Below are positions 27,851 through 39,318 of a stretch of DNA of 64,000 bases, piece by piece. Positions within the stretch are counted from its first letter, which is position 1. The number at the start of each line of letters is the position of its first letter. Below the pieces are notes generated by a model. That model did not search any database. It was not told where the DNA came from and saw only the letters and a program-made list of their open reading frames with translations. The position numbers and the translations under genes were made by a program. Source of the DNA: Sialis fuliginosa (lineage: Eukaryota; Arthropoda; Insecta; Megaloptera; Sialidae); NCBI GenBank assembly GCA_961205875.1, contig OY540810.1, positions 33,976,001 to 34,040,000 of the forward strand. The letters are read 5' to 3'.

Positions 27851-28108
27851 CGACGAAAGCTGATTTACTACGATTTCAAATGCATTTAATGCACGTCTTA
27901 CTAAAAATAATATTTTGCGTGGTCAGAATTTTGTTTGTGCACTCAAATAGCTGTTTTATGTTTCTTATAGTGGTTTACATGTTTATTTTCTTAAATGAAG
28001 TATGAGAATGCATGTAAGGTTTAAAGTATCGACGGTGATATTTCCCAAAGGCCAAAGATCCTTGATTTGTCGTCTACTGCAATGTGGGCCGAAATGTTAG
28101 TCCAGTAC

Positions 28109-28590
28109 AAGGTATATAAAGACAAGGTACTCTCAATAGCTCCTTGACCAATTTGTGCGGGAATTACGTTACCATGGGGATATATTCAAATGTTATAAAT
28201 GTATATAATTAGTACATAAAAAATATATTTTTCGAACACAATAATTCCTTTATTAACAAAAATTGGTACAGAGATAGTTTGTATGCGTGCAGTTGCCATT
28301 TTGAAGTTATGTATTTGCGTTAAAACAATTTTGCGACCATTTCACCCCCTGCAAAACTATCTTTGCACATTTTTGTCGTTTACACTCATCAGTTTCTTAA
28401 AGTGTAGGTATAAAATTATCTCTATACCAATTTTTTGTTGATAAAGGAATTACTGTGTTCGAAAAATCTATTTTTTCTGTACTAATTATACATTTATTAA
28501 TATAACATTTGAATATATCCCCTGGGTGACGTAATTCCCACGCTGATTGGTCAAGGAGCTATTGAGACTACCTTGTCTTTATATACCTCG
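28109..28590. mobile_element. Mutator-like long-TIR MITE, copy 1
   Basis: Arms of nearly 200 bp. AGGTATATAAAGACAAGGTA, TAGCTCCTTGACCAAT, GGAATTACGT, TTCGAACACA and AAAATTGGTA at the left are mirrored in order at the right (...ACCTTGTCTTTATATACCT). Flanks AGTCCAGTAC (28099-28108) and AGTCCAATAC (28591-28600) give a 9-10 bp duplication. Long arms plus a 9-10 bp duplication are typical of Mutator-like elements. No transposase frame. Confidence 0.75.
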
Positions 28591-29476
28591 AGTCCAATAC
28601 CACTTAATACTCTAACATAAATCAAAAATCGATATGATAGTGTTTTATACCCACAAAAAAATGTTGAACACAAGATGTTTATGGAAATACATGTAAAATT
28701 ATAAATTTTTAGTTTGATCATAGCTACCTATGAATTTCATTCCAACAAAGACAATATGAAATTGGCATGTATGTATATGGCCTCAGTCTAATTGTGTCTA
28801 ATATGTCGATTTAATATCTATTATTGTATCGAATTCAGTAGGACCTTAATATAATATGTTGAATTACTGAAGTAGGTACAGTAGATTTTGACCCAATAAA
28901 GCAATTAATTGGTGCCACTGTAATAAAGTACGTTCAATATTTTATTTATTTTTTAATAATCGAAAAACATTTATTTGTCTGTAAATTTATTTACAAAATA
29001 TCTATTGATTTTGGTTTTGGCTCCCAAATGGCTAATATTTTCTTAAAATCAGTTTTACAGAGTAAACTTACAAGTTATTTAAACTCGATAACTTCTTGAA
29101 GACTTAAGAATACTTATAAACGTATGAACAATACATTGAATGCTTCTAAACATATTTCCCATTGCAAATAAAATTATGACAACGCATGTATATTGTTACA
29201 TAAGCGCTCGGATATCCGGAACACGTGCGACACTGTACAGGAACTGCATATCGTGTCTCGTTTGAAATTACGTATGTCGTTTGTTCCACAGGCACCTACG
29301 ATACAACAGCGCTATTTTGAATTTTAAATTGAATTACGTTTGTGTCACACTATTTATATACATATGATGTTTGTATGTTTACATTATTCATATGTGTGTG
29401 TATACCACTAGTTATTAAACCCTTCTTCTCTTATTAGAAATACAGTGGTACTTAATGTGTTTTAATTGTGTGATGT

Positions 29477-29740
29477 TCGGTATTATACAGAATTTGCTTG
29501 AGTGCAAATGCAAATTAGCTTCCAGCAACGCTAGCTGCTAGGTATTAAATATTTATATTTAATACAACACACTAACAGAATGAAATCGTACATACCTTAA
29601 CGCATGCGCGATAAGTACAATCAGCGACTTAAAATTAATGCTGCCAAGTGTACGTCATAAAATGAATAACATTTAAAATATCGAGCAAAAATCTAAGCTA
29701 ATTTTTATTTGCACTCAAGCAAATTCTTTATAATACTAAG
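29477..29740. mobile_element. MITE family, copy 3 of 3
   Basis: CGGTATTATACAGAATTTGCTTGAGTGCAAATGCAAATTAGCTTCCAG is mirrored by AATTTTTATTTGCACTCAAGCAAATTCTTTATAATACTA. It shares the AACGCATGCGCGATAAGTACAATC core with 23269-23498. Confidence 0.75.
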
Positions 29741-30135
29741 TATGAATGTGTCAATTTTGATTGTTATTATTAGTTCTGTTCAGGGTTGAATTTAAATATT
29801 GCGGGGCTCTGTGTTACAATAAATATGGGCCTTCTCAAATTTGAAACTACGATTTCACCAAGCGAATTTATCTTAACATTTTTATATAAACAATACACCA
29901 GTGATTCTCAAATTAAATTTTTTATGAATGTTTATGACAAAACTACTTTACCTTAATAAAGATAATGACATTGTTTACAAGTTATACAAAAGTGTTCTAA
30001 AATGCTACGAATGTTCTTGTTTTATATTAAAAATCACTGCATCTCTACGTTCTATTCTACTCTGACAAAGTTGAGAAAAACTTTTGATATTGTTATCATT
30101 TTGCTGAGTTTATGAAGAAATTACTTTCCATGTTT

Positions 30136-30209
30136 TTTTCTTGAGCGCCACTTGGCGCCAGTTTCGAAAACTTGCTTTTCAAACTGGCGCCAGGTGGCGC
30201 TCAAGAAAA
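30136..30209. repeat. Compact 74-nt near-perfect hairpin
   Basis: 30136-30164 pairs with 30181-30209 (29 bp, one T-G pair), and the helix continues with GAAAA/TTTTC (30166-30170 with 30176-30180) to a 5-nt CTTGC loop. Each arm carries GGCGCC. Either strand would form a stem of pre-miRNA size, but the symmetry also fits a palindromic DNA insertion. Confidence 0.85.
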
Positions 30210-31339
30210 TAATGGATGTCAAATTCGGAATCCCCGTACTCAAAAACCCATTGGGTTGGTGTTTTGCTCAAAAAAAATCAATTAAAAATCATAAATTTTC
30301 ATGTATATTTTACATACATATATATTGAATTCAAGGGATCAAACGTAAAATTTTTAATCAAAAATGCGGCGAACTAATGTTGAATGTCGAGTTATAGTTC
30401 CATGAGCGTTTTTTCTTAGAATTGAGAGTTTTTTCACGTAGGGGGGGTAGCTGAGGTCGGTTGGAAAATTGACCCACCCTAATATATATTTTGAAATTAG
30501 AATCGATTGACAATGAGTCCTTTTCTTTTCTTATATTATCTTATTCAAATTTTGCTCATATATTTGTATATACAAAATATACATGATGCAAAAATTAAAA
30601 TGTTATGTTTACCCATTTATATTATGTATATAAATTTATGTATATAAATATGTATTTGTGAATGTTTCCTTGCCATTTTTAATTGCAATACTCTCGTGCA
30701 TGTCTAAACGACATGAATTAAGTTCGAAGCGTGATGAAAGACTAGAAACACTATTTGGGGTTGCATGATTTGTAGCCGTATTTTATACTTAAATTATTAA
30801 TTAAATTTGTACTTTATTATTGTTATTAAGAGATGTTCATTTATCCAACATTCGTGACAAGTTATTTATAACGTATTTTATCTAAATTAACCAAACTATT
30901 GTCGTGATTTTTGTAATAATTCCTATCGAATCGATTGATATAATATATATACATATAAGATAAAATAACATGAAAAGGTCAAATTATATATAATTGACTT
31001 ATTAAAAAATGTTTTAAAATTTTGTATTATTATAATATTATTTATTATTGTTATTTTAAACGTACGAGAAATTTATATTCTAATATAATGTTTATAGCAA
31101 ATAATCTAGAATAATATAGTAATTAATAAAGCATCAGAAGTCGTTTTAATGGTTCATTTGAATTAGTTTCTTAAGAATTTCAAGCAAACCATTTTTTCTT
31201 TGTATGCATTTGTCTCGTTATATGCAAATATACTTGACGCGTTTTCCCTGTAACGAAAAATCACTTATTGAAAAATGTTCTCAAATTGATTTCATCGCAT
31301 GAATTGAGTGGATCAAAAGCTTAGATTAGAAAAAGATTA

Positions 31340-31700
31340 TGGATACATAACAACCAATGGTAGTTCGTATATGAAATTGTTACCAAAATTTAAGACGACC
31401 ATCTTTTTTTATATGTCAGTTTCGCCATTTCCATGCAAATTATCCCAGAGGCGTCAGTTGAAAATTTATAATATGCAAATATGCTTTAAATTACAATTGA
31501 ATTTGGTATGTATGAGAGATGACGTTTTAAAGACAATATAAAACATTTATTATTAATTAATTTTATAATTCAAAACAATTGATATTTATTTTAAAATCTG
31601 AATGATACGCCGATGATTCGTGGAGCAATATGGTAACAAAACAACGCTAGGTAATGTGTTATGTGTCCTTTATATTTTCTTGTCAAAGGTCAAAAGTCTT
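31340..31700. repeat. Dispersed repeat family, fragment 2 of 3
   Basis: Shares its first half with 2155-2450 (see block motifs there). It shares GACAATATAA, ATTTATTATTAATTAATTTT, GATATTTATTTTAAAATC and GAATGATACGCC with 37095-37345. It contains an open frame at 31308-31541 that I consider fortuitous. Confidence 0.65.
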
Positions 31701-31930
31701 GACTTACTTTATATGTTTGGCGACTGCTGGCCGTCTCATAGCACACTCGGACACCTGAAACCTCGTCTGACTGTTGCGCTGTTAGTTACGCGCATGGCAA
31801 TTATTGCAATTAACACACCTGTGAGAAGTTACCGGTTATCGTTTGTTTACATCTTTGGTTTCACGTAGGGAGGGTAATAATGAAGGGTTGTCACGGTTTC
31901 CGTAACCGCGATGACGGATTTGCACACACC
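31700..31930. promoter_or_regulatory. Complex-sequence block, candidate enhancer
   Basis: Non-repetitive, less AT-rich sequence with CACCTG (E-box) twice, TCGTTTGTTTACATC (forkhead-like core) and GTCACGGTTTCCGTAACCGCG. It adjoins the repeat 31340-31700. Motif presence alone is weak evidence. Confidence 0.2.
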
Positions 31931-32080
31931 AAGGGGTGGGTAATATCATACGTGAAGAAATTATTAAAAAAATACGACCAATTAAAAAAGAGGCTATTCA
32001 TACACTAGGTCATCTATACTCCCCCCCTTTTTTTTATCTTGAAAATCACCCTATCTAATATTACGTCACAATATCAATCC

Positions 32081-32492
32081 TATTTTTTTTTTCACTTATC
32101 TCATTGAGAGGAATGTCTTTAGATAGGTCTCCTAAAATGTAAAACAAAAAATGTTTAAGGACCTTTTGATTTTAACCCTTCAGTCATGATATATTTGCGT
32201 TCAAAATCGTCATCAAAGTGTCCCTCCTCTATTTTCTAAACTATCGATGTAAAAAATCTGAAAAAATTCCAGAATGTAGCTTTTAATTAGTACTTAAACT
32301 GAAAATTATAATGAACACTGTTAAAATTTTTTTGAAACCCTCTCGTATAGGCTGAAAAGCGTGCTCACATATTTTTTTTCACTTATCCCATTAAGTGGGG
32401 TCTTTTTAGATAGGTTTCCTAAAATGCAACAAAAAATGACAAAATGACCTTTTGTTTTTAACCCTTCAGTCAATATATATTTGCTTTTCAAT
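32081..32492. repeat. Imperfect direct duplication of about 125 bp
   Basis: 32081-32207 and 32371-32492 share TTTTTTTCACTTAT, TTTAGATAGGT(C/T)TCCTAAAATG, GACCTTTTG and TTTTAACCCTTCAGTCA in the same order. About 160 bp of unrelated sequence lies between. It could be a local duplication or two copies of one short repeat. Confidence 0.65.
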
Positions 32493-33612
32493 TCACTTGG
32501 CCGTTTTATTTATTTAAAAAATACACTTAAGTGAATTATAACGTCTTACCTCTTTCGCCTCCTTCGTCACATTTTGCCACGCTAATTACTACATATAATG
32601 CATCGTCTAGTATTAAAATAAGTAAGTACACTTAAACCTATGCTTTTTACAAAAATCATACATTTATCAAAGGTTCAGATGACCGCGGAAGACTCAAAAT
32701 TTTTATTAGTTTATAAAAGATACACAGAATATATTACATGGTAACTTCAATTTGGTATTAATTTTCTGCTAATAATTTTTTGTATATATTTATGTTAAAA
32801 ACATTATTAATTCTAAACTTATGGTAATCAGTTATATTAACTATACCGAAAAAACTTGTACAACTTACTAATTGATGTATCATATTTCAATGTTAGTGTA
32901 AATATTTACAATAATTTGCGATTCAAATGATAGAATTATATGTTTGTATACTCATATTTCAAATTTGTGCGGTTATTTTAATTTTTATATCGGTTATAAA
33001 ATCGAATCTATAAAAAAATGAACTTGATAGGTATGCTTTATTTAAAAACATACATTTCATTTAATTTTTAAATTTTTGTTTACTAATGCATTTTCCAAGT
33101 GTTAATAATTTAAAGTTTTCAAAGCATGTAATTATTTAAACTTGAAATAAAATCAAAGATGAACAATTTTACAAATTGTAAATAACTTAAAACAAAATAA
33201 AATTAATCAATTCCGATACACTTAAATTATATTATAATTTAAAACAATAACGGTTTGAACGTTGAACCAATTTATTATCTGCTAACTTCTACTTTCCACG
33301 AAAGTATGTATAGAACAAAATAAATTACACGAACAATAACTTTACTCTTTAAAGAATTTCATAATTGACTTTTGTCAAGTTTTATCTAACACGTGTTTCT
33401 TGTTTACACCATAACAACACAAACCGTCTGGAAATAGACATTCTTAGCACCCGCCGGGAGTCGAGAGACTATCGACAAATCGCTAAATAATTAAACGGGC
33501 TATTGATTTAATAAAAGAACACGCAGTTGTATTGAATTTAAATTTTATACGTATTTCATCTTAAATAAAAATTGTCATTAATAAACGAAATAAAATCAGG
33601 GGTGGATTTAAA

Positions 33613-33692
33613 CAGGGCTGTGAAAGTCGGAGTCGGAGTTTTAGTAATTTTGGATGTAGTCGGAGTGGGTAAAAAGGTACCGACTCCGACTC
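33613..33692. repeat. (GGAGTC)-type repeat, probable hAT MITE fragment
   Basis: It begins CAGGGCTGTGAAAGTCGGAGTCGGAG, and CGACTCCGACTCC follows in opposite orientation. The CAGGGCTGTG...GGAGTCGGAG start is a common animal hAT-like terminus. The far end was not found. Confidence 0.4.
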
Positions 33693-34319
33693 CTTTAATT
33701 AAATAATGGTTTTTGCTTTTTTACAAAGTTTATTTTAAAATTATTCATTAACACTGTCTTCTTAATCTTTAGTTTAGGAGTCATGCAAAAATATAAGATG
33801 TTTTGTAGAAACGGAAAAGGTAATATAAAAATGTCGAAATTCGATAGTAATAAGCAAAAAGAAAAAAGAAAATTTGAAAACAAAAAAAATCCTGACTACA
33901 CCACTGGATTTTCATTACAATAATGTACGGTCAAAATCAATCATACTTAACTTATTTACTTATGAATCGTTCAGATGCCAAATTAACTAACCCAACCAAA
34001 TTGATAAAATGGATTATTTTAATGCATTTATGTAAAATTTAGTAAAACATGCGAAATTCGTGCATTTTATTGGTATTTTAAATTATAATACAATTCAAAT
34101 CTTTTGTTTTTAAAAATCACCTTAACTACCTAAATCAATCGATCAAAAGTGGAATAATATTGGGCTTCGACGTCTGTCTATTAAAAAGCAAAAACACTAT
34201 TTATCTCATTGTAGAATATTTTATATTTATCTGACAAAACAAACATTATTGCAACATCATTCTGTTTTCATTATAAAAACAACATTTTTATTGACCGTTT
34301 AGTCTGCGGAGTTAGTACT

Positions 34320-34866
34320 TAAGGTACTGGCACCAGTCTTGGATATGACCCCAGTAATGGTTATTTTTTAATTAAATCTACTGAATTAGAAATATTTGTT
34401 GATATTTGGTTACTACTATTTCTGAATATTAATCTATATACATTTAACTGTCTTACAGCGTGATTTGATGACAATCGGCAAATAGGTGTCAAAATAGTGG
34501 ACATTTAAACTAATTATTAGTATAATTTATTTATTAATTATTATATTATCATAACAACTGCTTTACATTGTTTCTTTGATGATTCTTTCTTTTATATCTT
34601 TTGTGTCGTAGTACTTATCGTTTTGTAATCATTAGCAAGTGTCCATCACTGCGTGCTAATTACTGGTTTTACTTTATCCATTACTGGAGAAAAAAACATA
34701 AACAAAATAAAAGGCTATAATTTAAAAAATAATTAAATTGATTAAATAAAGAGTTACTTGTTTTATTAGTAACAAGAGTTCATGAAAATTACGAAAAAGA
34801 AGCCCGTCAATCACAAAAACAGTAAACCTTGCTCTTATAGCGACCATAACTGGTGCCAGTACTTTA
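34320..34866 (+). mobile_element. TA-flanked 0.54-kb MITE, copy 2 of 3
   Basis: Same family and orientation as 16346-16885. The left end AGGTACTGGCACCAGTCTTGG is intact. The right end ACTGGTGCCAGTACTT has one substitution before TA. Small indels distinguish it, including a pair of short insertions around 34570. Confidence 0.85.
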
Positions 34867-36187
34867 TATAATTTTGAGTTTCGAACCGCACATATGTGTT
34901 TGTTTTAGCTAGGGTATAAGCAAATGTTTCTAGCTACAAACACGCGATTTTGTCGCGGTTCTATTTCTGACACAATCAACCCCTTCCTTCCCCTCTGAGT
35001 GCTCATACTTAACGCCATCTGGCTAATTGACCCACTTGTGTATGTATGTGTGTGTGTGTGCTTTAATTATGCAGTGTTGACTAAATGAGATGATGATTTT
35101 TGTTACGTGCGTTTTGTAAGTCAACAGTAGCTTTTGTTGTGGCTTCGGTAACATTGTTTTTGTAATTTGTTTGTAGTATGTAAGAAGATAAGTTCATGCA
35201 CATATTATGAACAAAATTATTGTTATTGAGCCTGGTGGGTTAATAGTAATATAACAGGGTTGTCTTAGGAAATTACAGTTTGGAGATTTTGTTAACAAAA
35301 ATATAAGTATTTTTGTAGTCTACGGTTTTTTTACATCATATTTTTACAATCCATTTTTGTTTGCTTGACCGGGGCTTATTTTAGATAAAAAGGAGACTAA
35401 ATTTTAAAACTAGTTTTTATTTATAAGAAAGAAGGAAAAATAAAAAAATAAAATAATAATATTATTCAAAAAAATTTGGGTATCATTATGAAAAAGGCAA
35501 TATTTTCTGATAATCAATATTGAGCAAGCAAAAAATATTAATTTTAAAAGTTTAATGCGTATCTATTGAATTTGTATATGAAAATATAGTAAAAACTACC
35601 AAAAGTAATATTGTAATATAAGTTACAATTATCTTAATTAATTATTTTATAGTTTAACTTGACGATTTTCACCAATTGTTAGATAATTTCTCAGAGCATA
35701 TTCTTAGCTATATTTTACGAAAACGTAAGACTTAACATCAAAAGACTAAAAAAAATCTTAAATCAAGTCTTGTTTTGTTTCCATGATGTACAGGCAAACA
35801 ACTGTCATTTATATAAAAACAAAAGAACCATTGAATAAAATAAATCAAGCTAAATTCGACATCCGTATATTAACATTATTTTTTCAACTGTCATGTTAAC
35901 AGTTAAAGAATTCCAAACACTGCCCAATTAAATTATCGGCAGATAATTTGCTTAATTCATGAATGAAACAACGGACTTGCACTTTTCATGAATTAGGCAG
36001 TTTTTTGCCCATCCCATGTAATAAGCAATTTCACGGATTCGGCGTAACATATATACCAGTGGCGTTCGGAAGAATATTCTATTAATAATTAAAAATTTCA
36101 CTATTTTAACAAATCGCATTATTATTTGAATCATCTGCATTAATTAAATAGTTTGAATACTGCTGGTGTGTTGTAAATCATTGCCAG

Positions 36188-36277
36188 CAACGGCTGCGGC
36201 GACGTTTTGGGAGTGTCACTGGCCGATCAGCTGCCGCGAGACTCTGTGGGGCCGGCCCCACGTGGCTCGCGGAGGAC
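36188..36277 (+). CDS. Candidate upstream jing exon (unconfirmed)
   Basis: A GC/CpG-rich 90-bp block lies in very AT-rich DNA. It is bounded by an AG (ATTGCCAG, 36186-36187) and a GT (GAC|GTGTAG, 36278). The frame beginning NGCGDVLGVSLADQLPRD is open throughout. The block would be phase 2 at both ends, and its last two bases (AC) would join the first base of the jing exon at 54492 to give Thr-Gly-Val-Ala-Gln, keeping frame. The splice sites are mediocre and I do not recognise the peptide, so it could equally be a CpG-rich regulatory element or part of a non-coding exon. Confidence 0.3.
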
Positions 36278-36503
36278 GTGTAGGAGGTTACAAGTTACAA
36301 CACACACACAAATATACGCACCGGTAAATTACCGAAGAGACCATGTTATCTTCTTATGTGTGGTAGAGGTAAAAAAAAATATTCGCGAGCCTCAGTTGTA
36401 GTAAAGATTTATTTGGGGTTTCACGCCGAGACGAGATATTTTTCGGTCTTGTCTCGTCTCGTTTACTAGACCGAGACCATTTAAATTTTATCAAGATGAG
36501 ATT

Positions 36504-36978
36504 CAGTGGCGCAACCAGGATTTTTTTAGGAGAAAACAAATTTTTGTATGGGGGCCATTAACATATAACATATATATTTTACATACCTATATATGTATTA
36601 CTTACTTAATAATATGATAGTAGTGACGTTAAATAAAAATAAAAACAAACTTGTTTGTTTAAACGTCAAAATTTATTAAAGAAGAGGAAACCGCAAGCTT
36701 TCGATTCACAGAATCATCGTCAGGCTATTAATAAAGATTATTATTATTAATAGCCTGACGATGATTCTGTGAATCGAAAGCTTGCGGTTTCCTCTTCTTT
36801 AATAAATTTTGACGTTTAAACAAACAAGTTTGTTTTTATTACTTACTTATACATTATTATTATATTATATAATACTTACCTATATAATATAGTAATAACC
36901 ATCTAGTCTCTAGTTGGTTACAACACAGAGGGGGGGGGGGGCAGGTTCCCTCGTTCCCACCTGCAGGTGACGTCACTG
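36504..36978. mobile_element. hAT-type non-autonomous element hosting the palindrome
   Basis: It starts CAGTGGCGCAACCAGGA and ends GTGACGTCACTG. It is flanked by ATGAGATT (36496-36503) and ATGAGACT (36979-36986), a 7/8-match 8-bp target duplication as expected for hAT transposons. There is no transposase frame. A G-rich tract (near 36930) and the perfect palindrome (36638-36840) lie inside, so the palindrome is either an internal part or a later insertion. Confidence 0.6.
36638..36840. repeat. Perfect 97-bp-arm palindrome (foldback), hammerhead-like core
   Basis: Positions 36638-36734 and 36744-36840 are exact reverse complements over 97 bp, with a 9-bp centre (36735-36743). On the + strand the right arm reads CUGACGA (36755-36761), a 5-bp GATTC/GAATC hairpin, then GAAA (36776-36779), which matches the CUGANGA...GAAA hammerhead signature. 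The stem III / cleavage-site portion is poor. The palindrome sits inside a hAT-type element (36504-36978). Confidence 0.9.
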
Positions 36979-37094
36979 ATGAGACTACTAGACTGTCAAT
37001 TATAAATTAGAGAAACGCTTTTGAAAAATAAAAAAATAACAAGAAGTCAAACTGGATTGTAGGGATACAGAAAATAGATATTTTTACAAACAGT

Positions 37095-37345
37095 GGCCTT
37101 AAATTACTATTGAATTTGGTATGTAAGAGAAATGATAGTTGCAAAGACGATTCTCTGATAATCAATTATCACTGAAATACTTTTATAGACAATATAAGAT
37201 ATTTATTATTAATTAATTTTATAATTCAAAACAGTTGATATTTATTTTAAAATCCGAATGATACGCCAATGACTCGTGGAATAATTTTTTGTGGAGCGAT
37301 ATGGTAACAACGCTAGATAATGTGTTATCACTTCCTTGTCTAAGG
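37095..37345. repeat. Dispersed repeat family, fragment 3 of 3
   Basis: Contains TTGAATTTGGTATGTAAGAG, ATAATCAATTATCACTG, the shared ATTTATTATTAATTAATTTT / ATCCGAATGATACGCC blocks and the CCTTGTCTAAGG tail. It is truncated at the left relative to the other two copies. Confidence 0.65.
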
Positions 37346-37904
37346 AATATATTGACATTTTTATTTTATGTTGTCTGTGGGTTAACTCTCATTAATAGAA
37401 TTATTTTACTTTGGTACGGTATATATACGTTTGTCCTCGCAGTTTTAACTTGATAGTCTGACGCTTCTCGGGAAGAACGGCTTTGGTTGCGCCGTTTAAT
37501 TATTTATACCAAATATAATTAAAAAGACAATCATTACTTGACCACTAGAACTACCGTAACAAATCCTGAGTCTTAACTCAACACTACCGTAGAAGCGACT
37601 GTTTGACTGTCATTTTAATTATTTATTTTTCAGAAATAAATCAAACAAATAAAGTCAGATAATTTACATTAATATATTTACGTTTAGTAGACAGTGTGAC
37701 TGTTTTTTTTTTAGGATTGTTTTCTTATTTTTATCACTACACTCACAAAATGTACACTTTTTATTAAAAAAACTAAAGTTAGATTGTAATATGTGATGAC
37801 CACAATAACGCGGGTTACACCCAGAAGCCAAGAACCACAATATAAAAACTAACAAACATTTTATCAATCCTGACCTTGTATTAAAGCAATACATTGTACA
37901 ATAT

Positions 37905-37938
37905 GTTCATACGTACATATACATATGTACGTATGAAC
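37905..37938. repeat. Short near-palindrome
   Basis: Sixteen-base arms GTTCATACGTACATAT / ATATGTACGTATGAAC are separated by AC. Nothing nearby ties it to a function. Confidence 0.85.
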
Positions 37939-38636
37939 GGATATGGAAGTATCAATATTATTATTACGGGAGCAGGTTCAGATAAAAACAAAAGGCACAA
38001 AAACAAAACATCTTCCTGTTAGAACACGTTACCAAAACACGAGCAAAATAAGGCAGGAGGTCGTTTGAATCTTACTAGTTCGTCTCCGTGTGTCAAACCG
38101 AGCTAATTTTACATTCAAAAACGATATGACTATTTCTAGAGTTAGATTTTTTTTATTTATCTCTTGTTCTTTTAATTTTTACGCTTCACGTGTGATATGG
38201 TCTTCAGTATTGTTGTGACAGTTTTAGAATATACTCTTAAATGTTTTGTAGGTGTGCTTCATTGTTATAATCAGTTATGTTTGTGATAATTACCATTGTT
38301 TACTCTATGTGATTCTGTAGGTGTGGAATGTATTATTATCTATTACAATTTACAACAATGTAATCTTTATATGATATGTGATTTTAATGTGTATGTGTGT
38401 AGTGTTTGTTGATGGTTAATTGTTGTGATATAATTATTGTGTTTTATGAAATATGTCAAATGGGAATTATCATCTAAGATCGGCGAAGAAATCGTGAGTT
38501 TATTTTTTATTTTTTTATTATTCTTCTAAATGCGTATTATCGAATATGTGGGTAGGTACATTAAAAAAATTATGATAATGATTAGTATATTATATGTGAA
38601 GCACTCTTGAAAACAAATAAGTAGAAAAAATGTTGT

Positions 38637-39318
38637 TAAACTGAAGAATATGCGGGAACACGTCACAAATTTTAAAAATCACGTGTTCATGTGTTAGAAT
38701 AGAGTTAACCTAATAGAAACAACTAACCCACCTAAACAAGGACAGTTATGTCCGGTACCTATTGTAAGGGTCGATCCATGATAATATTTACATTAATCAG
38801 CCGCTCTCGGGCCGGTCTCGGTCCGGGTTCGGTACAATCCATGTTTGGTTCGATCACACTCCAGTAAAATATTCTTTGCTGTATTGGAGCGAGATTGGAC
38901 CGAGACCTGACCGATACCTATAGTCTGGATCGACCCTAAAAGAGCTAGCAAATTTGCTAGTTAGCAAGCACTTTCAAATGGGGTATTAATTCTGTGATAG
39001 TATCTATGGATTAGCTATGAATTCTTCTACTTATTATAACATAGTTGGCGACTCTGACCATACAAAATAATTTTCATAATATCGTCACTGTTTCAATACC
39101 GTTGGTGTTTACATACCACGTGTGCGTCAAACACTTCATGAAACTAAAGGGGAACTGTCAGGTAGGTTATAAACCTCATTTGAACGTGTAAATTTTGCTA
39201 GCTCGTTTATAATACCGGACATTAACGTATGTATTATTAAATCATCAACTCTATTCTGAATAACTGTATACGTGATTTTTGACAGTTGTGACGTCGTGCC
39301 CGCATATTCTTCAGTTTA
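38637..39318. mobile_element. Inverted-repeat element hosting a nested TA-type MITE
   Basis: TAAACTGAAGAATATGCGGG...AATAGAGTT at the left is mirrored by AACTCTATTC...CCCGCATATTCTTCAGTTTA at the right, about 70-bp arms with a shared AAAATCACGT block. A second inner inverted pair (GTCCGGTAC / ATACCGGAC) and the MITE 38765-38938 lie inside, so this is a multi-layer nest. Confidence 0.75.
38765..38938. mobile_element. TA-type MITE, second copy of the 5035 family
   Basis: Termini AGGGTCGATCCA / TGGATCGACCCT, with internal CGGTCTCGGTCC and GGAGCGAGATTGGACCGAG inverted blocks, as in 5035-5179. TA is intact at the left and changed to AA at the right. Nested in 38637-39318. Confidence 0.75.

Noticed and set aside
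27614-28005. Two overlapping 91- and 125-codon frames
   Set aside because: Low-complexity Phe/Ser/Thr-rich translations of an AT/CT-rich tract with no domain. Kept only as a possible regulatory block.
36970-37020. CACTGATGAGACTACTAG as another hammerhead core
   Set aside because: CTGATGA is present, but no GAAA strand follows at a suitable distance and no stem II forms.
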